From: Bifidobacterium tissieri
GTDB taxonomy: Bacteria; Actinomycetota; Actinomycetes; Actinomycetales; Bifidobacteriaceae
Length of the DNA: 64,000 nt
Direction: 5' to 3'
NCBI RefSeq assembly: GCF_002259645.1
Contig: NZ_MWWV01000004.1
Span: forward strand, 62,001 to 126,000
The translations under genes and the position numbers were made by a program. Shown here in pieces: positions 32,722 to 42,154 of the stretch. Below the pieces are notes generated by a model. It was not told where the DNA came from. It did no database searches and saw only the letters and a program-made list of their open reading frames with translations. The stretch's first letter is position 1. The number at the start of each line of letters is the position of its first letter.

Positions 32722-34362
32722 ATGCAGCTCAATGTCGTATGGAAATGCGCGCGTGCCGCCGTTGTCGAAATCACGGAAGACAGCGTGTACCACACCGAAA
32801 ATCTCTGGGATATCTATATCAACGACGAATTCTACGGCAAAACCGACACCGTGGAGACATACATCGACGGTCTTGAGCCGCTGACCACCTACTCGATCCG
32901 CTACGAATGCAGCACAAACGAAACCAATGACAACACAGCGGACGATTTAGGCAACAACAATACTGAAACAAGAAACGAAGCCGTCACCACCGTAAGCGGC
33001 ATCCTTGTCACAGACGACGAGACGTTCACCCTCAACGTTCGCGATTTCGGCGCGGCGGGAGACGGCGAGCGCGACGACACGATCAGCATCCAGGCCGCCA
33101 TCATGAGCTGCCCCGCACACGGTCGCGTGCTCATCCCCGCCGGCGACTACCGCCTCAAGAACCTGTTCCTCACCAGCGGCATCTCGCTCGAGCTGGCCGA
33201 GGGAGCCACGCTTCACGCCCGTCACGATCGCGAGAATCTCGCCTACCTGCCGGATACCATCGAAGGCAAACCCGGCGCAGGCTATGCCGGCACGAATCTG
33301 CTGCCCATGGGCCGTTGGGAGGGCGAGGGCATGCCCATGTTCTGCGGCATTCTCTCCGGCATGGCGGTCCACGACGTCACCGTGTACGGCCGTGGTGTGA
33401 TCGACGGCGGAGCCAACGCCAACGATGACAACTGGTGGCATGATCCCAAGACCATCCGCATCGCCGCCCGCCCCCGCATGATCTTCCTGAGCGACTGCGA
33501 GCGCATGGATTTCGCCGGTATCACCGTGCGCAACTCCCCCAGCTGGAACATCCACCCGGTGCTGTCGCGCGATCTTGGCTTCTGGTGTCTGAACGTCGAG
33601 GGCCCGAAGGTCTCCCCCAACACCGATGGTCTCGATCCGGAATCCTGCACGAATGTGACGATCAAGGGATGCCATTTCTCGGTGGGCGACGACTGCATCG
33701 CGGTCAAGAGCGGCAAGATCGGCATGCCGCGCGAACTGCGCCCCGCCTGCCGCAATCTGCTGATCGACCAGTGCTATATGCACGACGGTCATGGATCGGT
33801 GGTGTTGGGCAGCGAGGCGGCCGGCGGCATTCGCGGCCTGATCGCCCGCAACTGCCTGTTCGAACGCACCGACCGCGGGCTGCGTATCAAGACCCGTCGC
33901 GGTCGTGGCAAGGACAGCGTCTACGAGGCGATTACCTTCGATCACATTCGTATGGACGGGGTGCTCACGCCGTTCGTGGTCAACTCGTTCTACTACTGCG
34001 ATGTTGACGGCAAGACGGAGTATGTGCAGGATCGCGGCCCGCGTCCGGTCGACGAACGTACGCCGAAGGTGGCGTCGTTGATCTTCAATGACATTGAGGC
34101 GACGAACTGTCATGCGGCGGCCACGTACATCACCGGCCTGCCGGAGAGCAAGGTCGGGCGCGCGGAATTCCACAACGTGCATGTGACGTATGCGCAGGAT
34201 ACACAGCCTGCGCGACCCGCCATGGCGAGCGGCGTGGAGCCGATGGTGCGTCAGGGCATCATCGCGCAGAACGTGGAACGCCTGGTGCTTGACGACGTGA
34301 CGATCGATGGTCAGGACGGCGACGAACTGCAGCTGACCAACGTGGATCACGTGGAACGGTAA
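32722..34362 (+). CDS. GH28 polygalacturonase-family hydrolase, cytoplasmic
   Basis: A 546-residue protein. Residues 1-~85 form a small beta domain resembling fibronectin III (LEPLTTYSIRYEC), then a right-handed beta-helix. All four GH28 signatures are present: SPNTDGLDPESC, GDDCIAVKSG, HDGHGSVVLGSE and RIKTRRGRG. It hydrolyses alpha-1,4 galacturonide (or rhamnogalacturonan) bonds. The lack of a signal peptide and the N-terminal domain suggest an exo-acting enzyme on imported oligomers. ATG 32722 lies downstream of AAAGGAAAGGG; the 20 residues before it are not supported. Followed by a GPH symporter. Confidence 0.92.
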   Translation: MQLNVVWKCARAAVVEITEDSVYHTENLWDIYINDEFYGKTDTVETYIDGLEPLTTYSIRYECSTNETNDNTADDLGNNNTETRNEAVTTVSGILVTDDETFTLNVRDFGAAGDGERDDTISIQAAIMSCPAHGRVLIPAGDYRLKNLFLTSGISLELAEGATLHARHDRENLAYLPDTIEGKPGAGYAGTNLLPMGRWEGEGMPMFCGILSGMAVHDVTVYGRGVIDGGANANDDNWWHDPKTIRIAARPRMIFLSDCERMDFAGITVRNSPSWNIHPVLSRDLGFWCLNVEGPKVSPNTDGLDPESCTNVTIKGCHFSVGDDCIAVKSGKIGMPRELRPACRNLLIDQCYMHDGHGSVVLGSEAAGGIRGLIARNCLFERTDRGLRIKTRRGRGKDSVYEAITFDHIRMDGVLTPFVVNSFYYCDVDGKTEYVQDRGPRPVDERTPKVASLIFNDIEATNCHAAATYITGLPESKVGRAEFHNVHVTYAQDTQPARPAMASGVEPMVRQGIIAQNVERLVLDDVTIDGQDGDELQLTNVDHVER

Positions 34363-34620
34363 CGCTACGACGCATTCCATTCAGAAGTGACGTCGGTAGC
34401 GCAATCCCGCTACCGACCAATACCATCGACGTCTCTATCGGCTATTGATATCGACGTCACCACCATCACCATCAATCTTGTCTGGACGTCTGACCGTTTG
34501 CGCCACCCGTCCGGGCGGGCGTCATCCGATTCGGCATGGAAGCCGGGATGACGCGCGCGGTCATAGATGATCGCGCATCCAGCACACACCACAACTACAA
34601 CCATCACAGGGGAACACCGT

Positions 34621-36177
34621 ATGTTCAGCAAAATCGGCAAGAAGCGGAAGATCACACTGTGGACGCGCATTGGATTCGGTATGGGCGGCATGCTCAGTTC
34701 CGGCGCACTGACCTTCACCCACACCTATATGGTGCTTTTCATCTCCACCGAGGCTGGCCTGTCCGCCGGTGAGGCCGCCATCATCGCTTCGGCCGCGATC
34801 TATCTCGATGCCATACTGGCACCGCTTATGGGCTTCATCTCCGACAACTTCTACAACACGAGGGTCGGACGCCGATTCGGACGCCGTCGATTCTGGATTT
34901 TGCTTGCCATTCCGATGATGGTCGCCGAACCGTTGATCTTCCTGGTTACGCCGTTCGGTTTCGGCTACTACCTGCTGTGCTACATCGTGTACAACATCGG
35001 TTACTCCTTCGCATCCACCTCGCTTGGGCCGCTGACCATCGAGATGACCGACAACTTCGAGGAACGCAGTTACCTGACCGGAACCAAGCATCTGTTCGGC
35101 AATGTCACCGGCTTCCTGATGGCGTTCCTGGTGGCGTTCGGCTTCGGCATTTTCGGCGAGAATAATCCGCATTCCTACTTCATCATCGCCTGCATCAACG
35201 CCTCGATCATGGTAATCGCCTTGCTGGGCGTCTATCTGAGCACGTGGGAGCGCACACCCGAAGAGGTGGCACAGGAGAAGATCGCCAATGTGGGAGAAGC
35301 CATCAAGAAGCTGTTCATCGATATCTTCTCCACGTTCCGCAACCGTTCGTTCCGCCGCATTCTGTATGTGCAGATGAGCGCCAAGTTCGCCGCCAACGTG
35401 TGGAGCGCCTGCTACAGCTATTTCATTGTGTTTACGCTGGGCATTCCGAAGTCCTTTGCTTCGGCGTCCGAGACGCCGGGCAAGGTCGTGGCCATTGTGT
35501 GCATCGCCGTGTGGATCGCGTGGCTGGCCAAGAAGGGCTTCCACCAGCCGTGGTATGCCGCCGTGCTTGGCGCCGCCACCTGCATGGCCGTGTTCATCGG
35601 TCTGGGTGTTGGTCAGTTCACCGACATGATCCCCGTAGCCGCAGTGATGGTGGCATACCCGATCGTGTTTGCCGTGTGGAAGTTCTTCTACGCCGGCTTC
35701 CAGTACCTGCCCGACGTGCCGCTGAACTACGTGCCTGACATTGATGAGCTGATCACGCTGCGTCGCCGTGAGGGCATCTACTCTTCCGCCCAGCGTCTGG
35801 TGAACCAGCTGGTTCAGGGTCTGATCACCACGGTGTTCGGATTCCTGCTGCTGGCGTCCGGCTTCATCAGCACCAAGGATGGTCAGACCGTGGAGCAGCC
35901 GATCACCGTACCGATCACCGTCTCGCTCACCCTGCTTGTCGGATGCTGCTGCATGTTCGTGCTGTCCGCATTCTTCGCCCGTAATCTCAAGATCGACAAG
36001 GACACCTGCGACATCGTCACCGGCGAGGTGGAGCGTGTGAAGGCCGGCGGTCTGATGAAGGATGTGGACCCCAAGGTGAAGGCCGTGTGCGAGGAACTGT
36101 CCGGTCTGCCGTACGAGCAGTGCTTCGCGCACAACACCATCGGTTATCAGGAGGAGGAGATCAAGCCCGCCGCATGA
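34621..36177 (+). CDS. GPH-family symporter of the pectin cluster
   Basis: A 518-residue twelve-helix MFS protein. It has the GPH loop VGRRFGRRRFW and the start TLWTRIGFGMGGMLSSGALTF. The C-terminal cytoplasmic tail (KPAA end) resembles the one on the 45.5-kb paralogue, both ending near CFAHNTIGY/CFGHNTIGY. It lies between GH28 and the esterases, so saturated or unsaturated di- and trigalacturonides are likely cargo (inference). ATG 34621 follows AGGGGAAC. Confidence 0.9.
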   Translation: MFSKIGKKRKITLWTRIGFGMGGMLSSGALTFTHTYMVLFISTEAGLSAGEAAIIASAAIYLDAILAPLMGFISDNFYNTRVGRRFGRRRFWILLAIPMMVAEPLIFLVTPFGFGYYLLCYIVYNIGYSFASTSLGPLTIEMTDNFEERSYLTGTKHLFGNVTGFLMAFLVAFGFGIFGENNPHSYFIIACINASIMVIALLGVYLSTWERTPEEVAQEKIANVGEAIKKLFIDIFSTFRNRSFRRILYVQMSAKFAANVWSACYSYFIVFTLGIPKSFASASETPGKVVAIVCIAVWIAWLAKKGFHQPWYAAVLGAATCMAVFIGLGVGQFTDMIPVAAVMVAYPIVFAVWKFFYAGFQYLPDVPLNYVPDIDELITLRRREGIYSSAQRLVNQLVQGLITTVFGFLLLASGFISTKDGQTVEQPITVPITVSLTLLVGCCCMFVLSAFFARNLKIDKDTCDIVTGEVERVKAGGLMKDVDPKVKAVCEELSGLPYEQCFAHNTIGYQEEEIKPAA

Positions 36178-36443
36178 TGGAGGACGACCGGAATCCTTCG
36201 GATATGGTTCGGCGTGCCCGTTGCAGTCGCGGGTGCGCCGAACCTGCAATATTCGACTTCACCATGTTGCACATGACCGCAATTACGCGTGAGATCACGG
36301 TCATGGATGACGTCGACGACGATCAGCCATCGGCTCCCGACCGCCTCCCGACCGTTGTACGCCGATCCTTGATAGGTTGTTGACGGGGAACGGCCTCAGC
36401 ACCCATCCTCACAAGGAACGATCAACCTCAACGGAGAACAATC

Positions 36444-37400
36444 ATGAACCTTGCCGATCACTCCATCAAGAACTCCCTCGTCACGCATTCCACCATCGAG
36501 CACGCCGTCACCCTGCCCGTGCTGGGCAACGGTGCAACACTGACCACGTATTTCCTCAATGATCCGGCTGACGGTACCGCGACCGAATCGACCGGAACTC
36601 CCCGACCGCTGGTGGTGATCACCCCTGGCGGCGGATACAATCACCTCTCCACACGCGAGGGGGAGCCGATCGCCCTGCGCATGAATCAGGAGGGATTCCA
36701 TGCATGCGTGCTGCGGTACAGCGTCTCCCCCGCCGTATGGCCTCAGTCGCTGTTGGAGCTCGCCGCAACCGTGGCATGGTGCCGAACCCACGCCGAGGAT
36801 CATGGCATCGATCCCGACCGGATCATTCTCTGTGGCTTTTCCGCCGGTGCGCATCTGGCCGGATGTCTGGGTACGATGTGGAACGAACCGTGGATCATTC
36901 AACGACTGAACAAAGTACTCGGCAGCACGCACGATACCGTTGACGGCAGCGATACCAACGACGCCGGCGACACCAACGGACTTGGCATCACTGGACTGCA
37001 TGACATCACCACGGCCGACATCCGTCCCAATGCGCAGATCCTGTCATATCCGGTGATCACGTCCGGCGAATTCGCCCATCGGGGTTCCTTCACATATCTC
37101 ACCGGCGGCGACACCAGCCTCGAACCGGAACTGTCATTGGAAAACCGCGTGAACGGCGACACCGCACCGACCTTCATCTGGCATACCGCCACCGACAGGA
37201 CGGTACCCATGGAAAACAGCCTGCTGTTCGCCGGAGCACTGCATCGCCACGGCATTCCGCTGGAACTGCACATCTTCCCCAAGGGCGACCACGGCATCGC
37301 ACTCGGCACGGAGGCGACCGCCATGCCCGACCACGATCACGTGGAACCGCAGGTGCAGTACTGGCCGGAGCTCGCCGCCAACTGGATCCGGGCACTGTAG
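36444..37400 (+). CDS. Alpha/beta-hydrolase esterase
   Basis: A 318-residue cytoplasmic esterase of the BD-FAE/acetyl-xylan type. The oxyanion motif is ITPGGGYNHLS, the nucleophile is CGFSAGAHLAG, Asp lies in TATDRTVP and His in KGDHGIAL. Likely activity is removal of acetyl groups from imported pectic oligomers. A low-complexity insert (DTVDGSDTNDAGDTNG) near residues 160-180 looks like a slippage expansion. ATG 36444 follows GGAGAAC. The 266-nt gap upstream has a GGTTCGGCG/CGCCGAACC hairpin near 36207-36243. Confidence 0.85.
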   Translation: MNLADHSIKNSLVTHSTIEHAVTLPVLGNGATLTTYFLNDPADGTATESTGTPRPLVVITPGGGYNHLSTREGEPIALRMNQEGFHACVLRYSVSPAVWPQSLLELAATVAWCRTHAEDHGIDPDRIILCGFSAGAHLAGCLGTMWNEPWIIQRLNKVLGSTHDTVDGSDTNDAGDTNGLGITGLHDITTADIRPNAQILSYPVITSGEFAHRGSFTYLTGGDTSLEPELSLENRVNGDTAPTFIWHTATDRTVPMENSLLFAGALHRHGIPLELHIFPKGDHGIALGTEATAMPDHDHVEPQVQYWPELAANWIRAL

Positions 37401-37526
37401 TCCTGCGATCCGCATCGCACCAGTACTGGCGGCACCGGCACTGACAAACTCGGCCCACTGCCGTCACCCCGTCCGCCATCATCGTCACATACCACCGTCA
37501 TGTTCACCAGCAAAGGAGATCCGTTC

Positions 37527-38666
37527 ATGGAGATTGCGAATCCTTACGACCGTATCGGTCATTCCACTACGACGATCGTGGTGTCGCAACACGGTGATGG
37601 TGACTGCGTGACCATCACCGAAGCCCTGCATCGAGCGGCCGAGATGCGCGAGCACAACGGAAACGGTATGGTTCTGCGACGGGTGGCGGAACGGCCCACG
37701 ATCGAACCGATTACGATACGCATTCGGCCTGGCGTGTATCGCGAGCGAGTGGAGGTCACGCTTCCCCATATCGCGTTGATCGGCGACGATCCGCGCACCA
37801 CCACGATCGTGCTCGGACTTGGTGCCCGCATGCCCGCCAATGCCAGCACGATTGGCAACACCGACGATGGCACGGCCGACAGTACGATTGGCAACACCAA
37901 CGACAGCACGCCGTTGGGAACGTTCCGCACCTATACGATGCTTGTCGACGCCGATCATGTGACGCTGCGGAATCTCACCATCGCCAACGATGCCGGCGAC
38001 GGTCGTGACGTTGGACAGGCGATCGCGTTGTACGCGGATGGCGATGAACTGCTGGTGGAATCCTGCCGCATTCTCGGCCATCAGGACACGCTGTTCACCG
38101 GGCCATTGCCACCCAAGGAACTGCAGCAAGGCGGGTTCATCGGCCCCAAGCAGTTCGCGCCGCGTCGGGTTGGGCGGCAATGGTATCGGCAGTGTCTGAT
38201 CGCCGGCGATGTGGATTTCATCTTCGGTGGGGCCACGGCGATGTTCGAGGATTGCGAGATCCGGTCGCTGAACCGCGACATGGATGTGAACGGGTATGTC
38301 ACGGCGGCGTCGACCCCTGAGGGACGGGTGTACGGATATGTGTTTCGTGGGTGCCGATTCACGGATGACGGATGCGCTCCGGGCTCGGTGTATCTGGGCC
38401 GTCCATGGCGAGATTTCGCGCGCGTGGCGCTGGTGGACTGCGAACTGGGCGCGCACATTCATCCCGATGGCTGGTGGGATTGGGACAAGCCGCGTGCTCA
38501 TGACGGGTCGCGACTCTCCGGTTTGGGATTGCATGGGCCGGGGTTCGATCCCAACTGTTGGCCGGATTGGACCTTGCCGAATGATCCGGCGGGCTTGGCA
38601 TGGTATTCGCCCGAGCATGTGCTGGGGGAAGCGGGGATGACCGTGGGAGGACCAGATGAGCGGTAA
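37527..38666 (+). CDS. CE8 pectin methylesterase, cytoplasmic
   Basis: A 379-residue beta-helix protein with the pectinesterase signatures in order: GQAIALYADGDE, GHQDTLFTGPL, GDVDFIFGGATAMFEDC and YLGRPWRDFA. It releases methanol from galacturonate methyl esters. It has no signal peptide, unlike plant or phytopathogen enzymes, so it probably works on short imported oligomers. Residues ~107-130 carry a near-duplicate (STIGNTDDGTAD, STIGNTNDST). ATG 37527 follows AAAGGAGA; the ORF ends 11 nt inside the next gene. Confidence 0.92.
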   Translation: MEIANPYDRIGHSTTTIVVSQHGDGDCVTITEALHRAAEMREHNGNGMVLRRVAERPTIEPITIRIRPGVYRERVEVTLPHIALIGDDPRTTTIVLGLGARMPANASTIGNTDDGTADSTIGNTNDSTPLGTFRTYTMLVDADHVTLRNLTIANDAGDGRDVGQAIALYADGDELLVESCRILGHQDTLFTGPLPPKELQQGGFIGPKQFAPRRVGRQWYRQCLIAGDVDFIFGGATAMFEDCEIRSLNRDMDVNGYVTAASTPEGRVYGYVFRGCRFTDDGCAPGSVYLGRPWRDFARVALVDCELGAHIHPDGWWDWDKPRAHDGSRLSGLGLHGPGFDPNCWPDWTLPNDPAGLAWYSPEHVLGEAGMTVGGPDER

Positions 38667-39927
38667 CGAGCCCGGCCGTCCGGAAGCCGGCGGACAGCGC
38701 AGGGATCAGGATTCGCATGGCAACGGCCGCACGCTGCATATCGACCGATATTACGACTCGCTGCCCGGACTGCTACGACGGTTCGACCGGGTGAGCCGGC
38801 AGGCGGCATTCCATGGTGTTTCGGCAGAGGAGACTGTGGCACCGCAGACCGCGACACGGGAGACTGCGACACAGACGATGGCGCAGGAGTGGATGGATTG
38901 GCGCGACGATCTGCGCACGCGGTTGCGGTCATTGCTCGGACTGGATCTCATGGAATCCTGTCCACTCGATCCGCAGCTCGTGGAACGTAGCAGGGTTCGC
39001 GCTGCCGACGATGCCGGCGAATACGGCGATATCATTCGTGAGAAGATCCTGATTCAGGTTGAGCCCGACGTATGGATGCCCTGCTATGTGCTGATCCCCG
39101 ATCGTCCGCGCACCGGCGATACCGGGAAGGCATTGTGCTGGATCTGTCCTCATGGTCATCAGGGCGGTGGCAAGTACAGCGTGGCCGGAGTTCGTGGAAT
39201 TCCCGCGATCGACGATGCCATTCAACGATTCAACTACGACTATGGGCTGCAGCTAGCCCTTCGTGGATATGTGACGCTGTGCCCGGACGCGCGTGGCTTC
39301 GGCGAGCGCCGTGACCGAAGACTCCAGCGCGATGATGAGCGTTCGTTCCTCCGCGGCACCTGCGCGCAGCTGGCGCATATGGCCGAACCCTTGGGGCTGA
39401 CCGTTGCCGGCATGCTGACCTGGGATCTCATGCGTCTTGTGGATTATGTGGCCGAGCGCGGAGAGTGGGACATGGCGTCGCTCGGCTGTTTCGGATTCTC
39501 CGGCGGCGGCATGCAGACCCTGTGGCTGGCCGCGCTGGATGATCGCGTTCGACGCGCGTTCATCAGCGGGTACATGTATGGGGTGCGGGATTCGCTGTTG
39601 ACGATGAATGGCAACTGCAGCTGCAATTACGTGCCTGGACTGTGGAACCTGGTGGACATGGGTGATATCGGATCGCTGATTGCGCCACGGCCGCTGGTCG
39701 TGCAATCCTGCATCGAGGATCATCTCAACGGAGTTCGCGGCATCGTCAATGCCGATGAGCAGGTGGCCATCATCCGGAATGCCTATCATGTTCTTGGCGA
39801 GGATGCTCAGCTGATTCATCTTCATGCCGAAGGAGGCCACCATTTCGAACCGGCAGGCGTGTGGGACGCCATCGCCGAATCGGATCCCGCATCGACATCG
39901 CCGCACATCACGCGTCCGACCGTATGA
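38656..39927 (+). CDS. Alpha/beta-hydrolase, acetylesterase-like
   Basis: A 423-residue protein of the large bacterial acetylesterase-like hydrolases. CPHGHQGGGKY forms the oxyanion region, GCFGFSGGGMQT is the nucleophile elbow, DHLNG holds an acidic residue and AEGGHHFEP the His. Substrate is inferred as acetylated galacturonide. The first ~20 residues are polar and probably unfolded. ATG 38656 follows GGGAGGA and overlaps the CE8 gene by 11 nt, so the two are coupled. Confidence 0.82.
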   Translation: MSGNEPGRPEAGGQRRDQDSHGNGRTLHIDRYYDSLPGLLRRFDRVSRQAAFHGVSAEETVAPQTATRETATQTMAQEWMDWRDDLRTRLRSLLGLDLMESCPLDPQLVERSRVRAADDAGEYGDIIREKILIQVEPDVWMPCYVLIPDRPRTGDTGKALCWICPHGHQGGGKYSVAGVRGIPAIDDAIQRFNYDYGLQLALRGYVTLCPDARGFGERRDRRLQRDDERSFLRGTCAQLAHMAEPLGLTVAGMLTWDLMRLVDYVAERGEWDMASLGCFGFSGGGMQTLWLAALDDRVRRAFISGYMYGVRDSLLTMNGNCSCNYVPGLWNLVDMGDIGSLIAPRPLVVQSCIEDHLNGVRGIVNADEQVAIIRNAYHVLGEDAQLIHLHAEGGHHFEPAGVWDAIAESDPASTSPHITRPTV

Positions 39928-39978
39928 GGGCGGGAAAACCAGGCCGACAAGGCTTTAACACAAGGATTGGAGAGTCGT

Positions 39979-40692
39979 ATGACCATCGCAGCAGCAGGGA
40001 TCTCAGCAACATCAGGCCATCTTCTGACACGGGATTGGGCGCACACCACCATCAACTGTCTGGGTGATTCCACCACGTGGGGTGACGTCGGCACCGGCGA
40101 CGGCGGCCCCGCCATCTCGTGGCCCGTTCACCTGCAGCGACTGCTCGGAGCCGGCACCGTACGCAATTACGGCATCAAGGGTTCCCGCATCGGCGTCAAG
40201 GCGGATCGCGATGACAGCTTCATCGAACGATACGAAGCGATGGAACGCGATGCCGACATCGTGCTGGTGCTTGGCGGCGTCAACGACTTCAACCGCGAGG
40301 TGCCGCTCGGCGAACAGGGAGACACCGACGTGCACACCTTCCATGGGGCCGTCGACACCCTGCTGCGCGGACTGGTCCGCATGTATCCGCATGGCGAGAT
40401 CGTGGTCATGACGCCCTGCAAGACCGGCGGAGTGCCGGCCAAGGCACTGCCTGCATTCGATACCCCCAACGGGCTGGGACTGGTGGAGGCCGACTACGTT
40501 CAGGTGCTGCGCGCCATAAGCAACCGGTACGGCATTCCCGTAATCGACCTCTTCAACGATTCCGGCATCAGTCCGCTGCTGCCGGAACACAAGCCCCATT
40601 ACATGCCCGACGGCCTGCACTACTCCCCCGCCGGCTATGAGCGTCTCGCCCGCCGCATCGCCTCCCAGCTCCTTCCCCTCCTTGCGTTCTGA
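39979..40692 (+). CDS. SGNH/GDSL esterase
   Basis: A 237-residue hydrolase. Block I is CLGDSTTWGD, the Gly block is NYGIKGSRIG, the Asn block is VLGGVNDFN and the catalytic pair lies in PDGLHYSPAGY. Rhamnogalacturonan acetylesterases belong to this fold. As the last gene of the plus-strand cluster, it probably removes a further acetyl group. The chosen ATG has GGAG at -8; the TTG 12 nt upstream is weaker. It faces the nuclease-domain gene tail to tail with 17 nt between. Confidence 0.85.
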   Translation: MTIAAAGISATSGHLLTRDWAHTTINCLGDSTTWGDVGTGDGGPAISWPVHLQRLLGAGTVRNYGIKGSRIGVKADRDDSFIERYEAMERDADIVLVLGGVNDFNREVPLGEQGDTDVHTFHGAVDTLLRGLVRMYPHGEIVVMTPCKTGGVPAKALPAFDTPNGLGLVEADYVQVLRAISNRYGIPVIDLFNDSGISPLLPEHKPHYMPDGLHYSPAGYERLARRIASQLLPLLAF

Positions 40693-40709
40693 GTCCTGAG
40701 CCGGCACAT

Positions 40710-41636
40710 TCACAATGGCATTGCGGTAAGGCGGAAATTCACATGCATGCCTCGTGTGGCCAGATATCTGCCGACCATGAACGCGAACAGGGATCGTGCA
40801 CTGTCATCGCAAAGATTGTCTGCGGTGACGACCATCACCACCCATCCCTGACTTCGCAGCAATTCCCGCTTTTCCTGATCGCGTCTCCATTGCGTCTTAT
40901 CCGTACGATGCTGGTCACCGTCGTACTCCACAGCGACCTTGACGTCAGGCCATGCCATATCCAGGGTCATTTCAACCCCGGACTGGAATGTGACACCCGG
41001 AACCACGTAATTAGTTTCGGGGTCCGGGATCCCATAGGTCGTCAAACACAATCTGGCCAACGTCTCCATCGGGGACATCACCCCGGTTCTGCACAAGGCC
41101 AACGCCTTGATGCAGTTGCGTTTCCCAAGAAACCGCTCACCATTGTTCACGAACTCGATCATGGCGTTTCGAATGGCATGAGCGTCCGTGTCGGGAGTTC
41201 CACGGTCTCGGGACAGTGTGGTAACCACCGCATCCGCCAACGCCACAAGGTCCACAAGCGCAATACGCGATGACATCTGTGCCCAGGTGTGGATCAGATC
41301 AAGCGCATACACATACTGATTGATACGTATGCACGAATCGGCGGTCAGTCGTTTCCACACGTGCGCCTGCAAACCCGAACCTCGCACACGCTTGTCCCAT
41401 GAACTCGAGACCGTGTGCAATCGCTCATCACCGACACTGGTAGACGCGACGCCCGACGGCACCGGAACCGCCTGTAGGACCAACGACGTCGTCATGCCAA
41501 ACAATATCGTGGTTCCGGCGCTCTTCGCCGCATCCGTGCAACGTCGAATCATATCCTGTCTACGGTCGGCCAAGGATACGCTCATGGCAGCATTGCCACG
41601 ATCATATCCGCCTCCATCATTCATTGTGGTCATCAT
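40710..41636 (-). CDS. AbiEi/DUF559-type protein with Vsr-like nuclease domain
   Basis: About 308 residues. The N-terminal part resembles the actinobacterial AbiEi-like fold (TILFGMTTSLVLQAVPVP). The C-terminal ~110 residues carry the PD-(D/E)XK/Vsr-like pattern LDMAWPDVKVAVEYDGDQH...KRELLRSQGWVVMVVTADNL, as in DUF559 proteins. Such proteins are common lone genes in Actinobacteria; role unknown, perhaps DNA repair or defence. The start is unclear: ATG 41636, 41633 or 41585 are possible and none has a strong ribosome site. The longer open frame to 41792 only reads the palindrome array and was cut. Confidence 0.7.
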   Translation of the reverse strand: MMTTMNDGGGYDRGNAAMSVSLADRRQDMIRRCTDAAKSAGTTILFGMTTSLVLQAVPVPSGVASTSVGDERLHTVSSSWDKRVRGSGLQAHVWKRLTADSCIRINQYVYALDLIHTWAQMSSRIALVDLVALADAVVTTLSRDRGTPDTDAHAIRNAMIEFVNNGERFLGKRNCIKALALCRTGVMSPMETLARLCLTTYGIPDPETNYVVPGVTFQSGVEMTLDMAWPDVKVAVEYDGDQHRTDKTQWRRDQEKRELLRSQGWVVMVVTADNLCDDSARSLFAFMVGRYLATRGMHVNFRLTAMPL

Positions 41637-41723
41637 GAAGCCACCGTATGCACGCCAATCGTCGGATGTCATCACCGGATGGGCAATGTGGTCGAATGTG
41701 AAATTGCCGTATATGGAATTGCA

Positions 41724-42116
41724 GTGGCAGAGAATACAGCAAAGACGCATTCCGACGTTCTCTGCCACGGCCTCTGGCAGAGAATACGACAATGAGGGTT
41801 TTTATTATTCTCTGCCAGCCCAAAAGGATCATTTCAAGCAATTCAAGGCTGGTATTCCCCACAACAACACCAAAATATGAACACTATCTCATTGTGTGAT
41901 CAATATGTTGGGAGCCCTTGTGGCAGGGAACGAAGAAAAGGTCCTGTGGAGCATTCTCTGCCAGCAGTTGTGGCAGAGAATGCAGAAATACGTCGCCGTC
42001 GCGTTCTGTGACATCAATCCGCGGCAGAGAAGAGGGAAAGACCCCGTTTTTTCGTTCTCTGCCACGCCGACTGGCAGAGAACGAAAAATATCGAAAAATC
42101 ATCATTCCCTGCTACG
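41724..42116. repeat. Palindrome array B, same core as array A
   Basis: About twelve half-sites of TTCTCTGCCA or its inverse. The best hairpins are 41724-41734/41758-41768 (11 bp), 41774-41786/41806-41818 (13 bp), 41951-41963/41971-41983 (13 bp) and 42048-42064/42072-42088 (17 bp), all perfect. The outer arms are distinct in each (TATT, GCATT, TTTTTCGTT). No gene with a ribosome site is present between 41637 and 42154. It lies between the nuclease-domain gene and the TIM-barrel isomerase gene, 20.7 kb from array A. Confidence 0.88.
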
Positions 42117-42154
42117 CCACATCCCACTCCCATCCCCCGATTCCGCCAGCACGA

